From a virus: DNA of 64,000 nucleotides. Location of the stretch: positions 1 to 64,000 of IMG/VR virus record IMGVR_UViG_3300046542_000086; one strand, 5' to 3'. The position numbers were made by a program, and so were the translations under genes. Below the pieces are notes generated by a model that saw only the letters and a program-made list of their open reading frames with translations, did not search any database and was not told the DNA's origin. This document shows, piece by piece, positions 32,733 to 42,245 of this stretch. Numbering within the stretch: the first letter of the stretch is position 1; the number at the start of each line of letters is the position of its first letter.

Positions 32733-33103
32733 CAGTCCTTCATCCCGTAGTACTTAGTCCGAGGAAAAGCACCGCACAATGCCGAGCGTGCCTGTGTAGC
32801 CCGCTTAACAATCATCACCTCTTTACCAATGTCCTCAGTGGACACAGGGTCGATCTTGTTGTCGCAGCGAACCAACGTGCCGAGAGTAGGGAAGATGAAA
32901 GCAGTGCGCTTAGACTCAACCTCCTCCAGACGAATCCGTTCGATAGTGTAAGGGACCTCATCCGTCCACATACCTGCCGCATTCACCGTACCACTGAAAC
33001 CCGGTGGATAGCCAAAGCCACGTTCTTTAACGCACACGTCGTACTCAACCAACATGTCACCAACCCGCAGGTTGTTCAGAACCATGCTTTCAAGCTCAAC
33101 CAT
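32732..33103 (-). CDS. Hypothetical protein (123 aa)
   Basis: Beta-rich small protein. The ATG at 33103 has GGAG 8 bases upstream; the GTG at 33112 overlaps that site and is rejected. It overlaps the previous membrane protein gene by 8 bases. Unknown. Confidence 0.68.
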   Translation of the reverse strand: MVELESMVLNNLRVGDMLVEYDVCVKERGFGYPPGFSGTVNAAGMWTDEVPYTIERIRLEEVESKRTAFIFPTLGTLVRCDNKIDPVSTEDIGKEVMIVKRATQARSALCGAFPRTKYYGMKD

Positions 33104-33290
33104 TTTTAGCACTCCACATTAGTAGACCACCAAGACCACGCCGAATCGGCTTACAGACTACCACCAGTAACAGGAACACAATCTGAAGAGCAGTGATCAC
33201 CAGACTGAGTTTCAGGAAGATCAGACAGAACAGATCCACCGCTAGGAAACCCAGCAAGCAGATCAGTAGGAATTTCTTAATTGCTTTCAT
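33096..33290 (-). CDS. Small membrane protein (64 aa)
   Basis: Two hydrophobic stretches of about 20 residues near the N-terminus and centre, then a basic tail. The ATG at 33290 overlaps the end of the gene at 33287, and the frame allows an earlier ATG at 33305. It forms a pair with the next membrane protein. Function unknown. Confidence 0.65.
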   Translation of the reverse strand: MKAIKKFLLICLLGFLAVDLFCLIFLKLSLVITALQIVFLLLVVVCKPIRRGLGGLLMWSAKNG

Positions 33291-33487
33291 CGCCGTTGAT
33301 ACCACCGATAGGTTTTCAGCACAGCCAAGCCTAGGGTCAAGATGAACACAAAGAAGATCTGTGCGTAGAAGATGGCATCTTCAGTTGAGAAGAACTGCAT
33401 CAGCACCACGATGGTGAGGAGGTACGCAATGGAACAACCAATCAAGTACCAAGCCTTGGGGGTAATGCTTCGGATATATGCTTTCAC
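33287..33487 (-). CDS. Small membrane protein (66 aa), first gene after early promoter
   Basis: Starts at GTG with AAAGG about 9 bases upstream. Two membrane helices near residues 12-32 and 40-58, then basic YRWYQRR. It heads an early unit of two overlapping membrane proteins, possibly acting together at the host membrane (inference). Confidence 0.68.
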   Translation of the reverse strand: MKAYIRSITPKAWYLIGCSIAYLLTIVVLMQFFSTEDAIFYAQIFFVFILTLGLAVLKTYRWYQRR

Positions 33488-33537
33488 GGTAAGTCTACCT
33501 TTTGATTAAAAGACTATGCTACAACTTTGTAGTTCAT

Positions 33538-33565
33538 CACCTAAGTAATATAGGTTTGAAATTTA
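33538..33565 (-). promoter_or_regulatory. Early-type phage promoter
   Basis: Minus strand TTTCAAACCTATATTACTTAGG, a close match to the consensus. It drives the paired membrane protein genes. Confidence 0.7.
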
Positions 33566-33588
33566 TTTCAACAGAACTCGATTTAAAG

Positions 33589-33631
33589 GGCATAAAAGCC
33601 CCAAGGGCTACACACCCTTGGGGTCTTATGC
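33589..33631 (-). terminator. Terminator with GCATAAAA/TTATGC arms
   Basis: AGCCCCAAGGG and CCCTTGGGGT pair around CTACACA, with the shared flanks, ending the 33639 gene's transcript. Confidence 0.8.
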
Positions 33632-33638
33632 GATCGTG

Positions 33639-34352
33639 TCACCAGCGAGCGCTGGGAGGCTCCTGATGGGACAGGAGGTCTGCTGTTTGGCCTTTGATCT
33701 TCTTCCACTCAGTCGAGGTCAGTTGGCGAAGGTTTGACACTTCCCCTTTGTTCCAACCCTCTACCATACGAGCGTATTCCAACGTCCAGAACCCCTCAGT
33801 CAGAATGATGTCATCCATCACTCGAACCACAGCACCCTTACTCACCTCGAAGAACATCTCGATAGCTTTCTGGTACTTGTCGTTGAGTTGCCTTACGTAG
33901 ATCGACCGGTAGAAATACTTACCGATGATCTCGGCTGGGTATTGCCACTTGTTGTCAGCGTAAGGAACCAACCACCGCTCATCAGTGTAGTCAGCATCAA
34001 ACAAGATCTTGACGGACGGTTTGACGTTCACCTCGTTGCGGAAACCGTAGATGTACCAACCATCACGCCACTTCTTGTTATAGCGACCCTCTTCCCAATC
34101 GATGCGATCCTGTTGATAACCCAAGATGCAACCGATGATTGTTGGCGCTGTACTGATTCGAGGAACAGAACGATCCTCGTGCTTGGCAGAACGTTGGGTC
34201 AACTGAGGGACAAACTTCTTAATCCCAGGGTTAACGGAGATGTGATACAGAAACTCCTGACCCGTCTCTTCTGGCGACACTACCTTGCAGTTCTTACCCA
34301 CACCGTTCTTGAAGGAATCAATGTAGGTCTGGCAGTCTTCGACGTCGCTCAT
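33639..34352 (-). CDS. Hypothetical protein (237 aa)
   Basis: Mixed protein of unknown function with tryptophan-rich segments. It lies downstream of the prohead protease and GNAT-like genes. The C-terminal end (EPPSARW) resembles the last residues of the protease product, which is probably chance. Possibly virion-related from position. Confidence 0.65.
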   Translation of the reverse strand: MSDVEDCQTYIDSFKNGVGKNCKVVSPEETGQEFLYHISVNPGIKKFVPQLTQRSAKHEDRSVPRISTAPTIIGCILGYQQDRIDWEEGRYNKKWRDGWYIYGFRNEVNVKPSVKILFDADYTDERWLVPYADNKWQYPAEIIGKYFYRSIYVRQLNDKYQKAIEMFFEVSKGAVVRVMDDIILTEGFWTLEYARMVEGWNKGEVSNLRQLTSTEWKKIKGQTADLLSHQEPPSARW

Positions 34353-34362
34353 TGTTCCTCCC

Positions 34363-34758
34363 CTAATCTTTCAAATACTGCACCAACACTTCCTCATCGT
34401 CCTTGATAGACTTTGCGGTAGCGTAGAACCCAGCCTTTGTGAAGGCGTGGATACTCGGTTGGTTCGTTGGGTTGATATAAGAACGACCCCGACGATGCTT
34501 GAAGAACTCTACAAGCCACTTACCCCCAAACCCTTTACCGCGTTCTTTCGCAGTAATGAAGATAGGGCCAGAGCGCCAGCGTCCGTCGCTTTCCTTTCGA
34601 GGGATCGCAAACCCAATCAACTCACGCCCTGAATAGATCGGGACAATGTCTTTAGGGTTCTTGTGTAACGCGATGTCCCCAAGGTAAGGATCGTGGGTCG
34701 ACTCATTGAGCAACTCGATCATCCCTTTCGGAAGCTTGGAATAGTCAGGGTTACTCAT
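34363..34758 (-). CDS. GNAT-like acetyltransferase (131 aa)
   Basis: The segment GPIFITAKERGKGFGGKWLVEFF near residues 65-87 resembles the acetyl-CoA motif of GNAT enzymes (R-G-x-G-x-G), and NPTNQPSIHAFTKAGFYAT fits the C-terminal motif. The start at 34758 overlaps the protease stop; the frame to 34878 lies inside the protease gene. The substrate is unknown. Confidence 0.6.
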   Translation of the reverse strand: MSNPDYSKLPKGMIELLNESTHDPYLGDIALHKNPKDIVPIYSGRELIGFAIPRKESDGRWRSGPIFITAKERGKGFGGKWLVEFFKHRRGRSYINPTNQPSIHAFTKAGFYATAKSIKDDEEVLVQYLKD

Positions 34759-34762
34759 TAAA

Positions 34763-35524
34763 TCACCAACGGGCAGAAGGAGGGAGAACCAAACCAGCAG
34801 GGCCAGTTTTCTTCCAACCGAAGTCAACGAAGATCGTGCCGCTAGACACCCCGTTGTCTTCCATCGACACGCCTTCACCTACACCACCGTCCAGACCTTC
34901 AACGTGCTCACGGGTGAACTCAGCTTCTTGGAAGGATTCCAACGACGGAGAGTGCCACTTGCGAGCAATGTCAATGCCAGGCTCGTTCACGTAGTCCCAG
35001 GTGACGATTGTGCGGATGTGCTTGACCAGACGTCCGCCTTCGATCTTGTCGTCCGTCAGCGAGCGTACAGAGAAGCACACGCTTTCGTTCGGGTTCTCCA
35101 TCGATTCGCCCAGTGACTGACCTTTAGGACCAGACGGCTTGACGTGTCCGATGACAGCAACCACACGATTACCCGACTTGTCTTTGATCGTGTCCTTCTC
35201 GATGCGTACATCTTTGAAGTGGCAGCAGACGTTGTCTTCGTAGATCGTTGACACACGACGCAAGAAGCTGCGCATGTCTTGACCCGGTAGTTGTTTCGGG
35301 TGACCGTACTCGCCACGACAAGCACCGGTCTCGATACGACGCATCAGGTTCGAGGATTGCTCGAACAGTGACTGTGCCGACTTCAGCGGATAGAAAGCAC
35401 CACCGCTGTTGTAGGTGTCTAGTCCACCCAGAACGAATTCGTAGTAGCCCGAACTGTCTGGGGTCATCTTGCCTACTTTGTTAGTGCCGAGCAACGCGAC
35501 ACAACCATAACTCACACGTTCCAT
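34763..35524 (-). CDS. Prohead maturation protease
   Basis: 253 residues, with the histidine in GEYGHPKQL near residue 72 and the serine in ESVCFSVRS near residue 149, the His/Ser spacing and motif style of the T4 gp21 / phiKZ gp175 type protease. It trims head proteins after S/A-x-E sites. The neighbours (RNA polymerase, tail protein) match the phiKZ order around gp175-gp181. The third catalytic residue was not assigned. Confidence 0.75.
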   Translation of the reverse strand: MERVSYGCVALLGTNKVGKMTPDSSGYYEFVLGGLDTYNSGGAFYPLKSAQSLFEQSSNLMRRIETGACRGEYGHPKQLPGQDMRSFLRRVSTIYEDNVCCHFKDVRIEKDTIKDKSGNRVVAVIGHVKPSGPKGQSLGESMENPNESVCFSVRSLTDDKIEGGRLVKHIRTIVTWDYVNEPGIDIARKWHSPSLESFQEAEFTREHVEGLDGGVGEGVSMEDNGVSSGTIFVDFGWKKTGPAGLVLPPSARW

Positions 35525-35534
35525 AATGGCACCA

Positions 35535-36260
35535 TTACCTTCTCAAGAGTCCTTCAATGGGCTCTACTGTATCGGAAGGATTCACCAAAGCCGAAGTGAG
35601 ACCCTCTTCCCAATAAGCACCCACCAGTTTTGCTGTAGTGTTACTTGCACCGTACGTCACCGAACGCAGAGGGATATAAAACGCAGGGACAGTCCCCAAG
35701 TCTTTCTCCATCTTAACCGCATGGCGATAGAACATTGACCGATCCGCAGACAGACGACTGATCGCAGCGATGATCATCTCCACGATGGCGAAGTTAGCAC
35801 CCACTGACACACCAGCATGTTTCGGTGCACTCTCGAAGATCCGCCCCAAGTCCTCGTAAGACATAAACCAAGGAACGTGTCCCTTAGCAATGATCTCTGA
35901 GTACACTCGGTAGATGAACGTGTCTCGCTTAACCAAGTTGGTGTCAGCAATAACCACGCTACCAGGCTCGAAAACAAACTCAAGGTAGTCTTCGTCTTCG
36001 ATCTTGATGTAGTTCGTGCTTGTGGGTTCAATACGCATCATGGCGTTGACCAACGACACACCGTAGTAAGTGTCGTCGACCGTGATTGCAAAGATACCAG
36101 AGATGCTAGTCTCAGTACCTAAGAACGCCATCTGTTGTTCAGTAAAACGGGCAGGGACGTAGATCTTACATCCCTTGGTAGTTACCAGTGTCCCGTCTTC
36201 CATCTCCCGCAGATACGCATGAACCTTCGAAGGATCGCGTTTGAGCTTTCTCGGGTCCAT
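35535..36260 (-). CDS. Hypothetical protein (241 aa)
   Basis: Beta-rich protein between the protease and a 483-aa probable virion protein. Position corresponds roughly to phiKZ gp176 by order (inference). No motif. Confidence 0.65.
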   Translation of the reverse strand: MDPRKLKRDPSKVHAYLREMEDGTLVTTKGCKIYVPARFTEQQMAFLGTETSISGIFAITVDDTYYGVSLVNAMMRIEPTSTNYIKIEDEDYLEFVFEPGSVVIADTNLVKRDTFIYRVYSEIIAKGHVPWFMSYEDLGRIFESAPKHAGVSVGANFAIVEMIIAAISRLSADRSMFYRHAVKMEKDLGTVPAFYIPLRSVTYGASNTTAKLVGAYWEEGLTSALVNPSDTVEPIEGLLRR

Positions 36261-36271
36261 TAGTCAGTTCC

Positions 36272-37723
36272 TTAGGCGGCTGGGTTAACGCGGTCAGCAG
36301 TGATCAGAGTAGCAACCCAGTTCGGGATGTATTCGATCATTGCCAGCAAGCCAGCTTCACGAAGATCCAGAGTTGGGTTTTCTTTGGCCGCTGTGTCGAG
36401 CATGGTGAGGATTTCCAGCGCATCGGTGTGCGGGAACATCACGTTGCAGATCACTTTACGGCAAGTGGTGAACAGGCAGTCTTCGTACCAGTTGTTCGGC
36501 ATGTCCTTCACGTAAGCGTGCAGGGACGTCACGTAGATGCTGCGCTCGGTAACCAACAGGTCATCTGGCAGAGCAGCGATCTGTTGTTCCACACCACGTA
36601 CCAGGCCGGTCAGGTAATGGTTAGCCTTTTGCAGACGCAGGTTGGTGTTCATCACACGTTCCTGACTTTCCCACACTTTGACGTACTGGTCTTTACGCTC
36701 GAGCAGCATGTCGTAGTTGTAGTTACGATCGGTCAGGAAAGCCCCGAACAACACTTCAGGAGAACCACCGGCTTCGAGGAACGTGCCGTAGATGTCGCCG
36801 TTCACGCGGATAACAATCGGAGTCACACCGATGTCGTCTTCGCGGTACTGGGTCCAATCGTTGATCAGCACCTTACGCTTGGCAGCAGCTTCACGACGCT
36901 CGAGGATACGTACCAACGCACGGCCCGATTGGGCGATGATGTCAGAGACGTACTCTTTATAGTCGTTGAGGCTGGCACGGATACCTTCCGGCACCACTTC
37001 CAACAGCTTGAGAGCCATCAGGTGGATCAACAGAACCTGGTTCGGTTCAACGTACAGGTGGTTCAGGTGCGACAACAGCGACGGGTTGTAGTCGGCGTCC
37101 TGGGTCACGAACAACTTGTTGTACAGGCTGGTGATGTAGTTCTCTGGCAGGGTAGCCACGAACTCAGTCAGCTCAGTGTTGAAGCGGGTGATCCCGGTTT
37201 CGATCAGCGCAGTAGGACTGGCCATGTTTTCCGGCAGTGGAACAGCGATTGCCATCTTGATGTCTTTGACGGCAGTTTCGTTGTAACGCTCGATCATCCC
37301 CTGGAGGTAATGGCTACCCCAGATGGAGTGGTAAGTGTCAGCACGCACCGAGATCGCAGTGTTCTTCAGAGTCATCGCCGAAGCGGTGTAGTCTTCGATG
37401 AACTGTACGGTGGTGTGGACGCATGGGTTAACTTGGTTACGGGCCAAGTCCAGACCCCAAGTCACGGTACGCTTGAGGACTTCCACAACTTCGTCCATGA
37501 CGAGGTCGTGTTCACACACGCCTTGGGCGTTCTTGCTCACGCTACCAAACTGGATGCGCTCTTCAGCCGACATCTCCATGCTACCCACGTCGGGGTTAGG
37601 CAGGTAGCCAGCAGAGATCAAGGTGGCCAACGGCGTGCCAGTGATGGCTTTCAGTTGAACGCCTTTCTTTTCCAGCTTGTCCGCCAGAGCGATAGCTGCT
37701 GTTAAGGAATTGTAGTTAAGCAT
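36272..37723 (-). CDS. Probable virion protein (483 aa)
   Basis: Helical protein with acidic character and no enzyme motif, between the protease block and the RNA polymerase genes. By order it could correspond to phiKZ gp177 (inference). A small 64-aa gene follows upstream by 3 bases. Confidence 0.62.
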   Translation of the reverse strand: MLNYNSLTAAIALADKLEKKGVQLKAITGTPLATLISAGYLPNPDVGSMEMSAEERIQFGSVSKNAQGVCEHDLVMDEVVEVLKRTVTWGLDLARNQVNPCVHTTVQFIEDYTASAMTLKNTAISVRADTYHSIWGSHYLQGMIERYNETAVKDIKMAIAVPLPENMASPTALIETGITRFNTELTEFVATLPENYITSLYNKLFVTQDADYNPSLLSHLNHLYVEPNQVLLIHLMALKLLEVVPEGIRASLNDYKEYVSDIIAQSGRALVRILERREAAAKRKVLINDWTQYREDDIGVTPIVIRVNGDIYGTFLEAGGSPEVLFGAFLTDRNYNYDMLLERKDQYVKVWESQERVMNTNLRLQKANHYLTGLVRGVEQQIAALPDDLLVTERSIYVTSLHAYVKDMPNNWYEDCLFTTCRKVICNVMFPHTDALEILTMLDTAAKENPTLDLREAGLLAMIEYIPNWVATLITADRVNPAA

Positions 37724-37725
37724 GG

Positions 37726-37920
37726 TTACACCACCCCTTGGTCTTTCGACAGACGACGTTGAATGGTCGCCGCGATGGCGCTCTTCATGGTAGCTGGAGG
37801 AATCTTTTTCCCGTTGACAGTGTTGGACACTGCTTCACCGGCTACTGCCAGAATCAGACAGGCTGACAGTTCAATGGCGTTACCCAAAACGGTCAGGTTT
37901 TGTTCAGTTACTTTGTTCAT
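37726..37920 (-). CDS. Hypothetical protein (64 aa)
   Basis: Small protein with a hydrophobic middle (LSACLILAVAGEAVS), possibly a short membrane segment. It is 3 bases upstream of the 483-aa gene, so both are co-expressed. Unknown. Confidence 0.6.
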   Translation of the reverse strand: MNKVTEQNLTVLGNAIELSACLILAVAGEAVSNTVNGKKIPPATMKSAIAATIQRRLSKDQGVV

Positions 37921-37949
37921 AAGAAGAACCCGATTGAGAGTTAACGTAG

Positions 37950-37975
37950 ATCAGGGGCCGAAGCCCCTAACCACT
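37950..37975 (-). terminator. Hairpin after RNA polymerase gene
   Basis: AGGGGC/GCCCCT around CGAA at the end of the beta-subunit gene. Lacks the GCATAA flank. Confidence 0.5.
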
Positions 37976-40900
37976 AACCTTTTTTGTACGCCTCTACTAC
38001 CTTCTTGCTCAACACCTTCAACAACGTGGTGGTGGTCCCGATTAACTCAGGAGAGAGACAGATCCGGTTTGAGAAACTGGTGTACGAGAAGATGGCGTCC
38101 AAGTCTTCGCCGGATTCAGTCTGGTTACGACCTGACATTACCCGACCAAAGATCGTCTTCATCTGGTTAACGAAGACACCCTTGTCACCCACCCCAGCAG
38201 ACACACGAGTCGTGATGTAAACGCGAATAGCCATAGAATCCATGTTCAAAGGATTCCCTGCCACTCGCAAAGCACCGTCGACGCTACCTGTTAGCACTTT
38301 ACGGTTGAGGTTCTTGGAGAGCTTAGCACGCTCCTTGTCACCCAGATCCGCAATCGCCCGCAGGCTTGGAGACATGTCTTCTTTGTCCCCATTGTAGAAC
38401 ACTTCGATCCGTTCAATCACACCGTTGTGCTTGGCTTTAGGGGTTTGAGCCCCGAGCAAACGCAGTGTATCAATGGTGTCTTCATCGAACAGTTCGGTGT
38501 TCGCCGTAACAGCGTCTTCGATAGTACATAAAATATCTTCACTATCGACCGTTTGCCCTGTTTTGACGAAGTTACGAACCGTCTGGTCAAACGTCAGAAC
38601 GATGTCACGGATCTCGGTGACCGAGGTAGTCATCAACTTAGCAACACGCTCAGAGATGACCGAGGAGTCTTCCAGGGTGTCCGCACATTCCAGAATGGCT
38701 GTCCGAACCATCACACCCGTTTTCATCGAAACCTGTTTAGGGTTCAGCGTAGACGGTTGGAAGTACAGAGTGTTGTAGGAAACAACGTCACCGGCTTTAA
38801 CCTTCTGACCCAACTTCAGATCAGTGGCGATGTTGTGTGGGAACGTCTTACCCGCTACCGTACCGAAGCGACGACCTAACTCAACCGAACGAGTAGTCCC
38901 GTCCTTATAAGTAACAGTGATCGCATCATCTGACAACGCAGTGATAGTTCCGTCCAATTGCGCAGTGTAAGCGAACAAGTCGTTCACCCGGTGAGCAATG
39001 ACTTCGTCGTAGCCAGTTTGTACTGGTTGGACTTGGTAGCCTTCCGAGAACATTGTCGAGTGATACTGAATGCCGATGAAGTTAACCCGTTTCGGGTCAT
39101 CACGGTCAGCACAAGGCGACACCAACGCAGCGGTAGAGATCAGCTTAGTAGCACCGTCCTCACCTGAGCGATAACGACGAGAGATACCACGCAGCGACGT
39201 GAAGCTTGGGTCAGCTGTGAGGAACGTTGAGATAGCTACGTCACCAGAGTCCACGGTCGACTCAGAGATTACCCCCATGTCGTTTGGATGGAACACCCGA
39301 GAACGTTTAACCATCGAACGACGGCTACGACCACCCACACCACCAAAGGTTACGGCTTCCTGAGTACGCAGACACTCGATCGGGTTGGACTCTTCCACCA
39401 GACCTTTCGAGGGGTCTTCTTGAATAGCCTGCCAGATAGCGTGTGGAGCCATCTCTAGTTTGTTACCTGAACTACCACGACGAGCATTGTGGATACGGGT
39501 AGATCTCACTACCTCAGCATACACAGCACCGGCGATACGCTCGTAGCCTTTGATCCGCATGAACTCCATGTCAGTCTCAGCTGGAGCCCAGTCAGTGATC
39601 AACAGTTCCACAGCACGGGTCAACAAACCTTCCCATTGCGTTGGTTCCTTCATCTCAACCAGCAGGTCGTAAGTGACAGGGTCAACAAACATATCCCGCA
39701 GCAAGTCCAGTTCACGCAAGTAGCGTACACCGATCTTGTTGGTTTCCAGAACGTTGAGGTACACGTCCTTACGGTTGAAGTCTTGAACGCTGTAGTTCTT
39801 GATGGTCTTAGCGTAGGTGTTGAAACCTTCCATCAACAACGCAATGACTTTATCGTCACGGTGGAAGATCAAGTTCTCATCAGCAAAGCGAACAGCGTAC
39901 TCACCGTCTGCCAACTTCAGTCGTTCACCGACTGGAGAGCGGCGGAACGAGGTAGGCTTCAGAGACTTAATGATGCGCTCCAAACCTAGGTAGTAGCTGA
40001 GCACCATACCCAACGGAATGGTCTTGTTGAACACACGCAGTTCAGCCATCTCCATTGGGGCTGTAGAGATGTCGAGTTCCAACAGCTCTTCGATCTTGCC
40101 GAGTGGTTCCAGACCTTTGGCTTTAACAGCGTACAGAGTGTCGTAGTGGTCCACTACAATCAGTTCCGTACCCTTACGACCAATCACTACTACGCCTTTG
40201 CCTTCCGCAGCTTGCACTGCTTTAGCACCGAACTCTTCTTCGCGCTTGGTGTACTCCAGCACAAAGTCAATCCCCACCGCTTTGAAACGACGGAAGTGTT
40301 GAGCCAGTGTTGAGTAAAGCTTAGGTACGCTCACCAGTTGGTCAAAGACGTTAGACGGTTTCATTTCCGTCACACGCTTGTCGCTGTCATCCAGTCCGAT
40401 AGCACGGATTTTGTTGCACAGCCATTTCGGGTAATCGTTTACTGCTCGCTCAGATCGATCAACGAACACTTTACCGTAATAGCTAGTGAGAGCAACACGG
40501 GACGGAGAGACCTTGCGAATCGGGACATCGCCACGTTGCTTGCGTAGGCTGTACCGTACGCCGTTTGCCAGATAAGAACCATCAGGGTCCACCTTAGGAA
40601 TTTTGAATCGGATAGTCGATGACTGACCAGTTGCAGGTGTCAGTTTGATCGTGTGAATCTCGTAGTGGTTGAGAACGTCTTCTACGTCTTCTACGTCGTA
40701 CGAGGTCACCGCCACACCAGCGTTCTGGATGGACATTACCGAGTTCACAACGTCTTTGGGCAGAATGTTTTCAATGTAACGTTTATCGAACTCCAGCAAC
40801 GAGGACTGAAGCATCGACTTGTCAAACACGGTTGGTGAATCAGGAATCAACACCGGCTTGGTGATCTTGAGCGACTCAGGGTTGATAACCATGTGGTCAG

Positions 40901-42242
40901 CCAGAGTTCCTTTACCGTACGGGTTAGGGATCTCTTTATAGCTGTTGGCAAGTTTCATCAGACGACGATACTCAGCCCCCGAGACCATACCAGAGTCGGC
41001 CAGTTCATTAGCCTTCTCGATGATCCCTTGGTCCATGCCTTTGCGTTCACCACCGATGACGATCAGTTCAGCCGTAGCCGACTCTTCAGCAGCCGCTTCA
41101 GTGTTCTCCGCAATCTGAGTCAAACCAGCAAGGTCTTTCTCCAGATCCTCGTCCATCAAGCCATCAGCTTTAGCTTGATCCAAGTCTTCACGCAGGTGAC
41201 GCTCAACCTCTTCAGCAAAGCTGGCATCAGAGATGGATTCTTCCTCTTCGGTCAATACAACCGGAGCGGTGTCTTCCAAACGCTTCTTGACGGTCTTGGT
41301 CCCTTTGTCGTTTTCCACGGCATCAGGATGCAGGTCGTCTTCGTCCAGTTCCTCGTTATCAGCTTCATCCTCGATCTCAACGATCGTGTGGGCTTCTTGC
41401 AAGGACATCATGGCTTTGAGGAAACGTTTCTGCAAGACGAAAGGATCAACCCCTTCAGTCTTCTTGCCGTTGACAATCTTGGCACGCCACGAGTCCAACA
41501 GACCCAAGTTGATGGTGAACCATTTGTCTTGGCTTTGGAAGATCAGGTTGACTTTGTCGAGGTTAGCTTCCTTGACGTGAGCCATCGGCGTCTCAGCACG
41601 GTGTTCACCCAACCACTGGTACATGTCCAGCAAGTTGAAAGCTTCCCAACCCTTGAGCTTACCCAACGAGTTACGGTCGATGTTCTTTTCAGCCAACATC
41701 AACGCTGGGAGTGCTGGGATCACCTGAGGCAACAGCATCCGTACAAACTGCTGACGCTCAGGTTGTTTGTCGATCAGCTGGTCAATGTGTTTCCACATCG
41801 TGTGGCGAATGTTCACCCAACGATAGTAGTTGGCAAAGAAGCTCGACGTGTAGCGCTTGGTGAACAGTAGTGGAGCAAAGTTCTCCAGTACCAACGTCCG
41901 AGGGTTAGCGAACGCCGATTGAGGGTTAGTCAACAGACGCATCTTGCTACGGTTCTTACGCTGGTAGTCCCGCAGTGGTTTACCAATCAGGAACTGGGCT
42001 ACCTTCGGGTTACCAACGTCGCTCTGCATGTCAAAGATGTGCTCAACGAACACGATCTTCTCAGCAGTCTTGATCAGCGGGTCTTCAACGGACGGACCGA
42101 AGTTGACCATGTCTTCAGGGAAGTAGTTGACCACCGCCCCTTGGGGGAGTGTTAACTTACCGATCCCAAACGTAACAGGTACCGTGAAATTCGGTAAGCG
42201 ACGCACACCAAACCGACGGTACCAAATAGGGTACAGAATCAT
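37974..42242 (-). CDS. Virion RNA polymerase, beta-type subunit (1422 aa)
   Basis: The C-terminal part has SAGVGDKGVFVNQMKTIFGR near residue 1348, matching the GDK region of bacterial beta, and NGVRYSLRKQRGDVPIRKVS near residue 585 matches the region of beta that begins GERVIVSQ. An acidic, Glu/Asp-rich linker occupies about residues 295-400, unlike bacterial beta. With the 542-aa beta-prime part it belongs to the phage-encoded polymerase packed in the virion to transcribe early genes (phiKZ gp178 type). The promoter family in this window would be its target. Confidence 0.82.
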   Translation of the reverse strand: MILYPIWYRRFGVRRLPNFTVPVTFGIGKLTLPQGAVVNYFPEDMVNFGPSVEDPLIKTAEKIVFVEHIFDMQSDVGNPKVAQFLIGKPLRDYQRKNRSKMRLLTNPQSAFANPRTLVLENFAPLLFTKRYTSSFFANYYRWVNIRHTMWKHIDQLIDKQPERQQFVRMLLPQVIPALPALMLAEKNIDRNSLGKLKGWEAFNLLDMYQWLGEHRAETPMAHVKEANLDKVNLIFQSQDKWFTINLGLLDSWRAKIVNGKKTEGVDPFVLQKRFLKAMMSLQEAHTIVEIEDEADNEELDEDDLHPDAVENDKGTKTVKKRLEDTAPVVLTEEEESISDASFAEEVERHLREDLDQAKADGLMDEDLEKDLAGLTQIAENTEAAAEESATAELIVIGGERKGMDQGIIEKANELADSGMVSGAEYRRLMKLANSYKEIPNPYGKGTLADHMVINPESLKITKPVLIPDSPTVFDKSMLQSSLLEFDKRYIENILPKDVVNSVMSIQNAGVAVTSYDVEDVEDVLNHYEIHTIKLTPATGQSSTIRFKIPKVDPDGSYLANGVRYSLRKQRGDVPIRKVSPSRVALTSYYGKVFVDRSERAVNDYPKWLCNKIRAIGLDDSDKRVTEMKPSNVFDQLVSVPKLYSTLAQHFRRFKAVGIDFVLEYTKREEEFGAKAVQAAEGKGVVVIGRKGTELIVVDHYDTLYAVKAKGLEPLGKIEELLELDISTAPMEMAELRVFNKTIPLGMVLSYYLGLERIIKSLKPTSFRRSPVGERLKLADGEYAVRFADENLIFHRDDKVIALLMEGFNTYAKTIKNYSVQDFNRKDVYLNVLETNKIGVRYLRELDLLRDMFVDPVTYDLLVEMKEPTQWEGLLTRAVELLITDWAPAETDMEFMRIKGYERIAGAVYAEVVRSTRIHNARRGSSGNKLEMAPHAIWQAIQEDPSKGLVEESNPIECLRTQEAVTFGGVGGRSRRSMVKRSRVFHPNDMGVISESTVDSGDVAISTFLTADPSFTSLRGISRRYRSGEDGATKLISTAALVSPCADRDDPKRVNFIGIQYHSTMFSEGYQVQPVQTGYDEVIAHRVNDLFAYTAQLDGTITALSDDAITVTYKDGTTRSVELGRRFGTVAGKTFPHNIATDLKLGQKVKAGDVVSYNTLYFQPSTLNPKQVSMKTGVMVRTAILECADTLEDSSVISERVAKLMTTSVTEIRDIVLTFDQTVRNFVKTGQTVDSEDILCTIEDAVTANTELFDEDTIDTLRLLGAQTPKAKHNGVIERIEVFYNGDKEDMSPSLRAIADLGDKERAKLSKNLNRKVLTGSVDGALRVAGNPLNMDSMAIRVYITTRVSAGVGDKGVFVNQMKTIFGRVMSGRNQTESGEDLDAIFSYTSFSNRICLSPELIGTTTTLLKVLSKKVVEAYKKG

Positions 42243-42245
42243 GGG

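Noticed and set aside
36428-37705. Long plus-strand frame (425 codons)
   Set aside because: Antisense of the 483-aa gene; Val/Gln/His-rich shadow composition.
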